This document shows positions 1-8,202 of a DNA stretch of 27,663 bases, one piece after another. Where the stretch lies: contig JAJRSN010000395.1 in assembly GCA_024278715.1 (NCBI GenBank), positions 1 through 27,663 on the forward strand. The letters are read 5' to 3'. Position 1 is the first letter of the stretch. Each line of letters opens with the position of its first letter. The stretch is from Calditrichota bacterium (GTDB lineage Bacteria; Calditrichota; Calditrichia; Calditrichales; Calditrichaceae). The notes under the pieces are model-generated. The model did not search any database, was not told where the DNA came from, and saw only the letters and a program-made list of their open reading frames with translations. A program made the position numbers and the translations under genes.

Positions 1-684
1 ATTAATCGCATCCTAACCGATCATTGTTCCGATTTCTTGTTTTGCCCGACTATGACCGCAGTGGAAAATTTAAAGAAGGAAAATGTTGTCAAAAATGTGT
101 ATATGACCGGCGACATTATGTACGAAGCTTTTTTGCAGAATAGGATTATTGCGAATAAAGAATCGGAGATTCTTACAAAATTGGGATTAGCGCCTGAAGA
201 GTATTTTTTAGCAACCATTCACCGTGCAGAAAATACAGATAATATTGATCGCTTAAGAGACATTGCTCTAGCCCTGAACCGGCTAAATAAAGCGGTTGTT
301 TTGCCAATTCACCCCAGAACAAGAAAGGTGATTAAAAAGGAAAGAGTCAAATTCGAGAAGAATGTAATGTTTATCGATCCGGTTGGATACTTGGATATGT
401 TAACATTGTTACAGCATTGTTATAAAGTAATTACTGATAGCGGAGGCTTGCAAAAAGAGGCTTACTTTGCTAAAAAATATTGTAAAACAATTCGGGAACA
501 AACTGAATGGATAGAAACTTTGCAAAAAGAGCGCAATGTGCTCTGCGGTACCGAAACGGAGAAAATCGTGCGGGAATGTTTGAAGGAAGAAAACAGTATC
601 TGGGACGAAGAAGAAATGATTTTTGGCGACGGTAAAACGAGCAATAAAATAATCCGAATTTTTGAAAGAGAACTCCTTGTTTAA
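1..684 (+). CDS. wecB: UDP-N-acetylglucosamine 2-epimerase (non-hydrolysing), 5'-truncated by the window
   Basis: The frame is open from base 1, so the start codon lies upstream of the window; the visible part is the C-terminal ~227 codons. It reads NRILTDHCSDFLFCPT, then HRAENTD, HPRTRK and TDSGGLQKEAYF, followed by REQTEWIE. These are hallmark segments of the WecB/MnaA family, which interconverts UDP-GlcNAc and UDP-ManNAc in the cytoplasm. The TDSGGLQKEA segment is typical of the non-hydrolysing type rather than the hydrolysing NeuC/LegG type. One oddity is PTMTAVENL, where the family usually has PTETAVENL. It lies upstream of and parallel to a CMP-sugar synthetase and NeuB, so it probably supplies a ManNAc-type precursor for a surface glycan. 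Family assignment is secure; its product's fate in this pathway is inference. Confidence 0.93.
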   Translation: MNRILTDHCSDFLFCPTMTAVENLKKENVVKNVYMTGDIMYEAFLQNRIIANKESEILTKLGLAPEEYFLATIHRAENTDNIDRLRDIALALNRLNKAVVLPIHPRTRKVIKKERVKFEKNVMFIDPVGYLDMLTLLQHCYKVITDSGGLQKEAYFAKKYCKTIREQTEWIETLQKERNVLCGTETEKIVRECLKEENSIWDEEEMIFGDGKTSNKIIRIFERELLV

Positions 685-784
685 AGCGAATCAGAGCGTT
701 TGAGTAGCTTCAATAATATATTAATTTCAATCTTAACGAATTATTTCAGGTGAGCTAAGAAATTACTAATATCCTTTTTTTATA

Positions 785-813
785 TTGCAAAGTTCAGAAA
801 AATTATCTATATT
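785..813 (+). promoter_or_regulatory. Putative sigma70-like promoter of the HTH-NTase regulator
   Basis: A -35-like TTGCAA (785-790) is separated by 17 bases from a -10-like TATATT (808-813). Transcription would start near 820, only about 17 bases before the ATG at 837. No clear Shine-Dalgarno site is visible in that short leader. This is assigned by eye against the general sigma70 consensus and has not been tested. Confidence 0.4.
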
Positions 814-815
814 TC

Positions 816-832
816 GAGTAAAAAAAGTACTC
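816..832 (+). promoter_or_regulatory. Inverted repeat, candidate operator of the adjacent HTH regulator
   Basis: GAGTA (816-820) and TACTC (828-832) are perfect 5-base inverted arms separated by 7 bases. The repeat directly follows the predicted -10 box and spans the predicted transcription start, 4 bases before the regulator's ATG. That position would suit autorepression by the winged-helix protein encoded next to it. The arms are short, so chance cannot be excluded. Confidence 0.4.
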
Positions 833-836
833 ATAA

Positions 837-1382
837 ATGATGCTAAAAACTTTAATTACTTCGGAAACTCGGGTTAAGTTGCTTATGCGCTTTTTTTTGA
901 ATCCTGCCATGAGTGGTTATTTACGCCAATTAGCCAAAGAATTTGGTGAATCTACCAATAGCATTCGTACTGAATTGAATAAATTGACAGAAGCCAAAAT
1001 TTTATCTGTAGAGGCTCAGGGCAGAAATAAAATATACAGGGCGAATAGAGAACATCCTTTGTTTGAAGATATTCACAATATTGTGGTAAAATCCATGGGT
1101 ATTGATAAAGTAGCGGCTGATATTATTCAAAAATTAGGGAATGTTGAGGTAGCCTTTATACGCGGAGACTATGCTGTCGGAAAGGATAGCGGGTTAATCG
1201 ATTTGGTTGTAGTTGGGGATAAAATTAATATTCGAGAATTAGAACGTGTTAGAGAGAAAACCGAAAAGTTAATAGATCGAAAAATAAGTTGTCTGGTTTT
1301 AACTAAGGATGAATTTGCGCGGTTGAAAGAGAACTTTGAACGGGAGCCCACTCTTGTTTTACTCAAATCCGGCGGATTGTGA
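837..1382 (+). CDS. Winged-helix transcriptional regulator fused to a degenerate nucleotidyltransferase domain
   Basis: A 181-residue protein. Residues ~10-70 form a winged-helix DNA-binding domain of ArsR/MarR-like character (YLRQLAKEFGESTNSIRTEL for the recognition helices, then a wing ending in NKIYRAN). Residues ~103-175 resemble a minimal nucleotidyltransferase fold: GDYAVG (110-115) corresponds to the GSxAxG loop, and SGLIDLVVVG follows where active enzymes have SDIDL. The first Asp of the catalytic D-x-D pair is therefore replaced, so the domain is probably a ligand sensor rather than an enzyme. Two adjacent ATGs (837 and 840) could be used. It sits inside a polysaccharide locus on the same strand, with a promoter-like sequence and an inverted repeat directly upstream, so it may control the locus. 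The domain reading is good; the regulatory role is inference. Confidence 0.75.
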   Translation: MMLKTLITSETRVKLLMRFFLNPAMSGYLRQLAKEFGESTNSIRTELNKLTEAKILSVEAQGRNKIYRANREHPLFEDIHNIVVKSMGIDKVAADIIQKLGNVEVAFIRGDYAVGKDSGLIDLVVVGDKINIRELERVREKTEKLIDRKISCLVLTKDEFARLKENFEREPTLVLLKSGGL

Positions 1383-1555
1383 ATGGTTAACGTTTAAAAT
1401 AAATTACATAAATTGTTGTTTTAGTCTATTCAATTAAGAAGGGGAGCATTGTTACTTTTTTAATTTTTTTTATTTAACTGAGAAAAATGATTTTTTTCGT
1501 AACTGGGTGTTTTTCAACAGAAGACGAAAATAAAATTTTATTTATGAGGTTATTA

Positions 1556-3220
1556 ATGGAAGATCAAAATAAAAAGAAAAAAAATACGAACGTATTAGTG
1601 ATTATTCCGGCGCGGGGCGGATCAAAGGGCATCGCTCGTAAAAATTTAAGAAGCCTGAACGGCAAACCTTTGATTTATTACAGCATTATGATTGCATCCA
1701 AATCCAAATTTAACCCCGATGTTTATGTCTCCAGTGAAGATGATGAAATTCTTTCTCTCGCCCAAAAACTCGGAGCCTTTGTGTACAAAAGACCCGAACA
1801 TTTATCAAAAGATAATATTACTTTAGATCCGGTTATTGTTGATGCTTTTCATCATATCCGACGGGAAAAAAGGAACAAGTACGATCTTGTCGTTACGCTT
1901 CAACCGACTTCACCTTTATTAAAACCCTCGTCATTGGATCAGGCAATTTCGAGGATGATTGAAAAACGGGAAATTGATACCGTAATCTCGGCGAAAAAGG
2001 AGGCGCATTTAAGCTGGCGATTTGAAAACGGAAAATATGTTCCTAATTACAAAGAGAGGCTTAATCGACAATTTCTTGAACCTTATTTTATTGAAACGGG
2101 CGCGTTTTTGATAAGCCGATCCGCAAATTTGATCACTTACAAACACAGGATTGGCGAAGTTATCGATTTATTTATACTTGATAATGAAGAAGCAATCGAT
2201 ATCGATTCCTATGTTGACTGGAATATATGCGAATACTATTTAAAGAGAAAAAGAATATTATTTGTTGTTGCCGGACATAAAAAAGTTGGATTGGGACATG
2301 TTTACAGGGCTCTGACTCTGGCAAATAGTATAACAAACCACGAAGTGATATTTCTACTTACCAAAGGCAGTGATTTAGGTTTTGATTTAGTTACGCAAAG
2401 GAATTATTGTGCATATATGCAAAACGATGATTCGCTTTCGGATGAAATAATAAGAATCGAGCCTGATGTTGTGATTAACGATATTTTGAATACTAACAAA
2501 GAATATGTGCTTCACCTGAAAAATAATAAAATTAAAGTGATTAATTTTGAGGATTTGGGCGAAGGCGCGGAGTATGCCGATGTTGTGTTTAATGCTTTAT
2601 ATCCGGAAAATACTGTTAGACCCAACCACTATTTTGGTCCAAATTACTTCTGCGCACGTGATGAATTCATATTTTCGGAAACTAAAAAAGTAAACAAAAA
2701 AGTTAAAAACATTCTGATTACTTTTGGCGGAGTAGATGAAAATAATCTTACTAAAAAGGTTCTTGAAGCAATATATGATTATTGCGTTGAACAGAATATC
2801 AAAATAAATGTCATTACAGGATTGGGTTACGAAAAATTTTCTTCCTTAAAAAAGTTCTCAAAAATCGGCTTATTATCGCATGTAAATAATATATCGGAAT
2901 TTATGCTCGAGGCGGATGTTATATTTAGTTCTGCCGGAAGAACGGTTTATGAGATTGCGCTTTTGGGAGTACCTGCCATAATAATCAGTCAAAATTTACG
3001 CGAATTAACACATTTTTTTGCCTCACCGGAAAATGGTTTTGTTAATTTAGGTTTGGGTGCGGAAGTCTCAAAAGAACAAATTTTGAATGCCTTTAAACGT
3101 TTGGTTCATGACTATTCCGAAAGGCTTTATATGTCACAATTAATGCTTAGCCGAGATATAAAAAGCGGGAAAGAGCGTGTTCTAAAAATAATAAATCAAA
3201 CGATAGAGGAAATAAAATGA
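1556..3220 (+). CDS. Bifunctional CMP-nonulosonate cytidylyltransferase / PseG-like UDP-sugar hydrolase fusion
   Basis: Residues ~11-230 are a NeuA/PseF/LegF-type cytidylyltransferase: IIPARGGSKGIARKNL for the CTP-binding loop, YVSSEDDEI, TLQPTSPLL and ETGAFLISR. They activate a nonulosonic acid with CTP. Residues ~233-554 are a GT-B-like domain related to PseG, which hydrolyses UDP-diacetamido-trideoxy-altrose. Its GLGHVYRALTLA carries the His that serves as catalytic base in PseG, followed by ITFGGVDENN and SSAGRTVYEIALLGVP. I chose ATG 1556 because GAGG (1546-1549) lies 6 bases upstream. An in-frame ATG at 1487 would add 23 residues but has only a weak ribosome-binding site. The gene overlaps neuB by 4 bases (ATGA), implying coupled translation. 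NeuA-PseG fusions exist elsewhere, but the exact sugar cannot be read from sequence. Confidence 0.87.
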   Translation: MEDQNKKKKNTNVLVIIPARGGSKGIARKNLRSLNGKPLIYYSIMIASKSKFNPDVYVSSEDDEILSLAQKLGAFVYKRPEHLSKDNITLDPVIVDAFHHIRREKRNKYDLVVTLQPTSPLLKPSSLDQAISRMIEKREIDTVISAKKEAHLSWRFENGKYVPNYKERLNRQFLEPYFIETGAFLISRSANLITYKHRIGEVIDLFILDNEEAIDIDSYVDWNICEYYLKRKRILFVVAGHKKVGLGHVYRALTLANSITNHEVIFLLTKGSDLGFDLVTQRNYCAYMQNDDSLSDEIIRIEPDVVINDILNTNKEYVLHLKNNKIKVINFEDLGEGAEYADVVFNALYPENTVRPNHYFGPNYFCARDEFIFSETKKVNKKVKNILITFGGVDENNLTKKVLEAIYDYCVEQNIKINVITGLGYEKFSSLKKFSKIGLLSHVNNISEFMLEADVIFSSAGRTVYEIALLGVPAIIISQNLRELTHFFASPENGFVNLGLGAEVSKEQILNAFKRLVHDYSERLYMSQLMLSRDIKSGKERVLKIINQTIEEIK

Positions 3221-4275
3221 AATTAAAAGACATATTAGAAAATTCAAGAGAAAATATCGACAAAATAACAAAACCTTTTATAATAGCTGAAGCCGGCGTC
3301 AATCATGAAGGTTCGATGGATTTAGCGAAAAGAATGATTGACGAGGCGGTTGAAGGTGGAGCACGGGCAATTAAATTCCAAACCTACAAAGCAGAAACTT
3401 TAGCTTCCAAAAATAGTCCCGCATATTGGGATACAAGCAAAGAACCAACGCGAAACCAATATGAATTATTTAAGAAACACGATCAATTCTGGAAAAATGA
3501 ATTTGAGGAGATAAAAAGATATTGCGATCAGGTAGGTATTGAATTTTTATCCACACCATTTGATCTTGAATCCGCGAAGTTCTTGAACGATTTAATGGAT
3601 GTTTTTAAGATTTCATCCTCCGATATTACAAATTTACCGTTTATCGAATATATTTGTGAATTTAACAAGCCCATTATTCTTTCTACCGGAGCCTCTTATC
3701 TCTGGGAAATACAGAGAGCGGTTGAATTAATAAATAAGCACGGGAATTCTCTCAGTCTTCTGCATTGCATATTAAATTATCCTACGAAAGAAGAGAATGC
3801 TAATTTGGGAATGATATTGGATTTAAAAAGAAAGTTTCCGGGTGCGGTAATCGGATATTCGGATCATACACAACCGGGGGATATGGGAGTTTTGGTTGTT
3901 GCCGCCTTACTTGGCGCCCGAATTATAGAAAAACATTTTACCTTTGATAAGTCCTTACCGGGTAATGATCATTATCATGCAATGGACAAAGAAGATTTAA
4001 AAGCATTCTGGAAAAAGATGGATCAAACTCTGCTGAAAATCGGTAGATTCGAAAAGCAGCCATTGGAATCCGAGAATATATCCCGGGAGAATGCGCGTCG
4101 GAGTCTTGTAGCGGCAAGAAATATTCCGGCTGGCAAAAAGATTGAGCGAGAAGATCTGACCTGGAAACGTCCGGCGTTTGGAATTCCTCCGTATTATTTG
4201 GAGGATGTCATCGGGAAAAAAGCCGTCGTAAATATATCCGAAGATGATATTATTAAGTGGAATATGCTCGATTAA
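3217..4275 (+). CDS. neuB: N-acetylneuraminate/legionaminate/pseudaminate synthase (NeuB family)
   Basis: A 352-residue cytoplasmic enzyme that condenses phosphoenolpyruvate with a six-carbon aminosugar to make a nine-carbon nonulosonic acid. The TIM-barrel part shows IIAEAGVNHEG (22-32), IKFQTYKAE, FKISSSDITN (129-138), IGYSDHTQPG (211-220), EKHFT (237-241) and GNDHYHAMD (248-256); the His residues of SDHT and EKHF match the metal-binding positions of NeuB. Residues ~285-352 are the C-terminal antifreeze-like SAF domain (RRSLVAARNIPAGKKIERED). Length is normal for the family. Its ATG overlaps the TGA of the preceding fusion gene, with AGAGGA (3205-3210) as ribosome-binding site. Substrate (ManNAc, legionaminate or pseudaminate precursor) is not determinable here; the absence of visible dehydratase genes leaves ManNAc possible. 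Confidence 0.93.
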   Translation: MKLKDILENSRENIDKITKPFIIAEAGVNHEGSMDLAKRMIDEAVEGGARAIKFQTYKAETLASKNSPAYWDTSKEPTRNQYELFKKHDQFWKNEFEEIKRYCDQVGIEFLSTPFDLESAKFLNDLMDVFKISSSDITNLPFIEYICEFNKPIILSTGASYLWEIQRAVELINKHGNSLSLLHCILNYPTKEENANLGMILDLKRKFPGAVIGYSDHTQPGDMGVLVVAALLGARIIEKHFTFDKSLPGNDHYHAMDKEDLKAFWKKMDQTLLKIGRFEKQPLESENISRENARRSLVAARNIPAGKKIEREDLTWKRPAFGIPPYYLEDVIGKKAVVNISEDDIIKWNMLD

Positions 4276-4310
4276 CCCCTTTCGTTTGAGGAGTATTGAA
4301 AAACATTTAA

Positions 4311-5774
4311 ATGAGAAAGTACTTCCTTGAGATAGTAAAACATAGCACCATTTATACTATTGGTAATTTTCTTACCAGAGCCATGGGAGTATTATTAATA
4401 CCCCTTTATACTCATTATCTTACAACTTCTGATTATGGAATTGTATCAAATGTTGTTGCTATTATTAATTTCTTTTCGGTCATTTTTCTGTTTGGAATGG
4501 ATGCCGTCTGGGGTAGATACTATTTTGATTATGAAGATGGCTCTACCGATCAAAAAATATTTTTAGGAAATATCTTCATTTTTCTTGTATTGCTGGGTTT
4601 ATCAATCCTTTTTGTTGTCACTGTTTGGGGAGAACCTTTTTTCAATTATGTGCTGCCTGATTTAAAATTTTGGCCTTATGTTTTGCTTGGGGTATATACC
4701 GCTTTTTTGGGCGTTTTTTTCAGGCTTAAAAAAATGATTTTTCGTGTCCGGCAGCAATCGTTACAATTTGGATTCTTAAGTTTAGGACGCTTTCTTGTTA
4801 CGCTTATTTTGATAATCGTTGCTGTTGTCGGTTTAAGACTAGGCGCTTTAGGCAAAGTTTCAGCCGAATTTTTGGCATGGTTAATATTTGCCTTTATATG
4901 CATATTCTTTATAAGGAAAGATATTCTTTTAAAGATAGATTTTTCAAAATTAAAACACGCATTAAAGTACGCAATCAGTATTTTCCCACATTCGCTAACG
5001 GGAATTCTTGTAAATGTTTTCGATAGAGTTTTTATGACCAATTTTAAAGGTTTAAGCGCCACCGGAATATACACAATCGGATTTCAGGTCGGATCGATTA
5101 TGAATCTCATTGTGTATTCCATCAATCTATCCTGGTCTCCCTTCTTTATGAAAATAGCAAAAGAAAAGGGTGAGGACGCAAAACCTATAATATCTCGTCT
5201 GAGTTCATATTATATTTTATTTATTTGCTTTTTGGGATTAGGCATTACTTTATTCAGTCAGGAAATCATAGTTCTAACAACTACAAAAGAGTATTATGCC
5301 GCAGCAACAATTGTTCCTATCTATGTGTTTGCATTTGTGATCAATGGCTTTTATTTTTTGCATGCCGTTAAGATTTTTTATGTTAAAAAAGCCACCAAAT
5401 TTATTGCTTTGGCGTCAATTACTGCAGCTGCGGTAAATCTATTCTTGAATATTCAGCTAATTCCTTCATTGGGAATGATAGGAGCCGCCTGGGCAAGATT
5501 TATTTCGACAATTGTTTTATTTATTATTACTTTTATAATTTCTCAAAGGTTTTATTATATTAAATATGATTATAAACTGATAGTTAGTGTAATTGGTATG
5601 ACCGCCGTTATAATTTTAATTTTTGAAATGATTGGCAAGTACACAACTGTTTCGATTTTTTACTTTATAATAATTAAGATGGCTCTTCTTGCAGGGTATA
5701 TATCAATTCCGTTTTTATTAAATTTTATCAAAATTTCAGAGCTTAGATCACTGCTAAAAAATTTAAAGAAATAG
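4311..5774 (+). CDS. Oligosaccharide flippase (Wzx / polysaccharide biosynthesis membrane protein)
   Basis: A 487-residue polytopic inner-membrane protein with about 12-14 hydrophobic segments spread over its length. The N-terminus, IYTIGNFLTRAMGVLLIPLY followed by THYLTTSDYG, is the classic start of the Wzx/RfbX branch of the MOP flippase superfamily. A second internal half resembles it (residues ~215-260, SIFPHSLTGILVNVFDRVFM). Such proteins move undecaprenyl-linked oligosaccharides across the inner membrane. A stop codon immediately precedes the ATG, fixing the start. The only strong purine box, GAGGAG (4288-4293), is 17 bases upstream of it, further than usual. It lies 35 bases after neuB and 15 bases before a putative glycosyltransferase gene, consistent with one transcription unit. 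Confidence 0.88.
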   Translation: MRKYFLEIVKHSTIYTIGNFLTRAMGVLLIPLYTHYLTTSDYGIVSNVVAIINFFSVIFLFGMDAVWGRYYFDYEDGSTDQKIFLGNIFIFLVLLGLSILFVVTVWGEPFFNYVLPDLKFWPYVLLGVYTAFLGVFFRLKKMIFRVRQQSLQFGFLSLGRFLVTLILIIVAVVGLRLGALGKVSAEFLAWLIFAFICIFFIRKDILLKIDFSKLKHALKYAISIFPHSLTGILVNVFDRVFMTNFKGLSATGIYTIGFQVGSIMNLIVYSINLSWSPFFMKIAKEKGEDAKPIISRLSSYYILFICFLGLGITLFSQEIIVLTTTKEYYAAATIVPIYVFAFVINGFYFLHAVKIFYVKKATKFIALASITAAAVNLFLNIQLIPSLGMIGAAWARFISTIVLFIITFIISQRFYYIKYDYKLIVSVIGMTAVIILIFEMIGKYTTVSIFYFIIIKMALLAGYISIPFLLNFIKISELRSLLKNLKK

Positions 5775-5789
5775 AAGGCGTATTTTGGG

Positions 5790-7247
5790 ATGACGATTTA
5801 CGAAAAATTTTATGAATTTGAAAAAAATAATGATTTAAGTAAATTCTCAATAAATGGGATTTGGATTTATCCTATCTTAAGATTAATTGTTTTTAATATC
5901 CTTTTTCAACAAAAGAATGACCGGGTTAAAGGTAATGACATAAATTCCTGCATCAACTGGCTGAAAAAACTTATTAGAGACATAAAATGGAATTTAAAAA
6001 ACAGAAAAATAAATCAAGCGGAAATCTTTTATTGCGTAGAAGCTATTACACGTCGAAGGCGGAAAGATGGATTATATGAGAATATTTACATTTCGCCTAT
6101 CGTAGAACGCCTAAAAGGGAAAAAGCAAATCGTATTAGAATTACCGTCCGAACATATAAATCATTATAGTCCGATACCGGAAAAAGAAGTTTATTACCCT
6201 GATTTTGATATTGATAAAATCTATTTCAAAGCGCGGAAAAAAAACACCATCCCTAATTTTGATGTTCAGAATTTCGATCAATTATTTAACTTTTTTGATG
6301 TAGCTTTTGATGAACGTTTATTATTTGATCGTTTAAATAAATTTTTTTTACTTCTGAATTTTTTTTCGAGGTTATTACAAAAATATGATCCCAAATTCGT
6401 TATTGTTGTTAATGCCTATGATTATAAAAAAATGGCATTGATCCATGCGGCAAAGCAAAAGCATATTCCGACGATCGAATTACAGCACGGCATTATTTAC
6501 AAATCACACATGGCTTATATTTATCCTGAAATTGTAAATAGAGATTTATTGCCTGATTATCTTTTAACCTATGGTGATTATTTTAGCAATTTGATTCGCG
6601 AAAATAGCCTTGCCTTTGAGACAAATAAAGTTATTTCCGTAGGTTTCCCTTATCTTGAGAACGTACTCAATAAATCTCCCGATCTTCCTGATAATTTAGT
6701 GAAAATATCAAAGGAAAAATTTGTTATTTTGATAACTTCTCAGTGGGTAATACGGGATCAGTTAAAAAATTTTGTATTGCGATTAGAATCAAAATTGTCA
6801 TCTAATTTTTTAATTTTTTATAAGATACATCCAGGCGAGAAAGACATTGAAATTGTTTACAAAGAATTTAAGAACAAAAAAATAATTTTAATTACTGATA
6901 AGGCTATTAGCTCACTTGAACTTATGAAAATTGCTAAAATCCATACAACAATATTTTCCACATCCTATTTTGAATCTTTAGCTTTTGAATTACCAAACAT
7001 ATTAATCGAAATGGATGGATATACCGAAAATGTCAAAGAGTTTATTGATAATAAAACGACTTTTTTAGCAAGCTCTCCTCAACAATATTGCTCATTGTTA
7101 GAACAGATATTTAATAATTATGAAAAAGTGAGAAATTTTGTTAAATCAAAATCAATAAATTATTTTAGTAGTAATTCTCTTCAGAATATTAAAAGTGTAC
7201 TCCAAAAAATTGAAAGGGATTGGTTTGTTAATTTTGAAAATAGGTAA
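5790..7247 (+). CDS. Putative GT-B-type glycosyltransferase / surface carbohydrate protein
   Basis: A 485-residue soluble protein that I cannot place in a named family. The N-terminal ~200 residues are poorly conserved and rich in Lys, Phe and Asn. The C-terminal half looks like a GT-B nucleotide-sugar or polyol-phosphate transferase: IELQHGIIYKSHMAY (229-243), VISVGFPYLENVL, FYKIHPGEKD (343-352) and STSYFESLAFELP (390-402). The QHG, KIHPxE and S-x9-E elements recall CDP-glycerol glycerophosphotransferases, polysialyltransferase-like enzymes and capsule glycosyltransferases. It has no signal peptide or clear transmembrane segment. It is the last plus-strand gene of the glycan locus, so it may add or polymerise the CMP-activated nonulosonate. 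That role is inference; a sugar-phosphate transferase is the main alternative. Confidence 0.6.
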   Translation: MTIYEKFYEFEKNNDLSKFSINGIWIYPILRLIVFNILFQQKNDRVKGNDINSCINWLKKLIRDIKWNLKNRKINQAEIFYCVEAITRRRRKDGLYENIYISPIVERLKGKKQIVLELPSEHINHYSPIPEKEVYYPDFDIDKIYFKARKKNTIPNFDVQNFDQLFNFFDVAFDERLLFDRLNKFFLLLNFFSRLLQKYDPKFVIVVNAYDYKKMALIHAAKQKHIPTIELQHGIIYKSHMAYIYPEIVNRDLLPDYLLTYGDYFSNLIRENSLAFETNKVISVGFPYLENVLNKSPDLPDNLVKISKEKFVILITSQWVIRDQLKNFVLRLESKLSSNFLIFYKIHPGEKDIEIVYKEFKNKKIILITDKAISSLELMKIAKIHTTIFSTSYFESLAFELPNILIEMDGYTENVKEFIDNKTTFLASSPQQYCSLLEQIFNNYEKVRNFVKSKSINYFSSNSLQNIKSVLQKIERDWFVNFENR

Positions 7248-7356
7248 TATCAGCCCGAAAATAAAAAAATAGAGAAAAAACAAAAATACAATTCATCTCC
7301 CGTAAAAGTGAGGTAAAATACTTTCCCTGTTTTAACAATAAACTATCAATTTGGAA

Positions 7357-8202
7357 TTATAGCAAATAGCCATATCTCTCTAAATCTAACCCGGTCTCCT
7401 GCACAAGTAATTGATTTGATTTTTTGAATTCAAACTCTAATTTCCTTTCTAACAGAGAATCACCCCATGTTAATTTTGAATGCGATCTTATTAATTTGGG
7501 TAATATTTTCAATAGAAAATAATGGGCTTTTCTTTCGAGTTTAAAAAAAAATGAATTTGGATTAAATATGTAAAGAGAATTCAATTTTCGTTTAATCTGA
7601 AGATATTGATCGGATGAGCTCTTGTTCTCAATAATTTTTTCCAGAGTTTCGGGTTTGGGCAGTTCTAAAACTTCTTGATAAAATCTTTCGAAGAATACCG
7701 TAAAATTATCTTTTAACTCTTCAAAAAGAAAAATGTGGATATTACTATTATTAAAATATCTTAAAATTGTTTGATACAATCCATAAAAATTACACATAGA
7801 GATATAAGTAACTCCGGCATTTGAATTTAAAAAATCCAAAAAAGAATAAGAATCATTCGTTTTACTTATATGATGCTTATAACCTGATAATAAAAGACTA
7901 CGCTGCTCTCTGATAGTTAAGACAATATGAGCGTTGGGAGATACTTTCTTTATTCTTTCAAGGGAGACAGGAATTCCATACATCCCGTCATAGCATCTGA
8001 CAATATTCTCATCGCTTTCAATGTTCACCAGACCATCTTTGCAATAGTCATAATTATCGGTGTACCAACGGTTTGTATTAAAATATCGACTGTAAATAAT
8101 CACATTGAGTCTTTTATCCTGTTTTAATATTTTCTGTAAAGTTGTTGTTCCTGTTTTCATGCAACCTATGTGATAAATGTCAGGAAATTTTTTATTCCTC
8201 AT
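7357..8202 (-). CDS. Sulfotransferase (PAPS-dependent)
   Basis: A 281-residue protein with the two PAPS-binding elements of the sulfotransferase superfamily. The N-terminal 5'-phosphosulfate loop is IGCMKTGTTTLQ (12-23). The 3'-phosphate-binding strand and helix are VLTIREQRSLLLSGY (94-108), where Arg98 and Ser107 fit the conserved Arg and Ser. It would transfer sulfate from PAPS to a hydroxyl, probably on a sugar given the neighbouring glycan genes. AAGGAC lies shortly upstream of the ATG. It is convergent with the plus-strand glycan genes, only 109 bases from the last one. Codon use is very A+T-rich like the glycan locus. The acceptor cannot be deduced. Confidence 0.85.
   Translation of the reverse strand: MRNKKFPDIYHIGCMKTGTTTLQKILKQDKRLNVIIYSRYFNTNRWYTDNYDYCKDGLVNIESDENIVRCYDGMYGIPVSLERIKKVSPNAHIVLTIREQRSLLLSGYKHHISKTNDSYSFLDFLNSNAGVTYISMCNFYGLYQTILRYFNNSNIHIFLFEELKDNFTVFFERFYQEVLELPKPETLEKIIENKSSSDQYLQIKRKLNSLYIFNPNSFFFKLERKAHYFLLKILPKLIRSHSKLTWGDSLLERKLEFEFKKSNQLLVQETGLDLERYGYLL

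Noticed and set aside
1487..1555. N-terminal 23-residue extension of the NeuA-PseG fusion starting at ATG 1487
   Set aside because: Its ribosome-binding site is weak and the segment is unlike NeuA N-termini, while GAGG sits 6 bases before ATG 1556. I kept 1556 as the start.
4676..5074. Long open frame on the minus strand inside the flippase gene
   Set aside because: It lies wholly within a well-supported membrane protein gene, has a basic low-complexity translation and no ribosome-binding site; it is a frame shadow.
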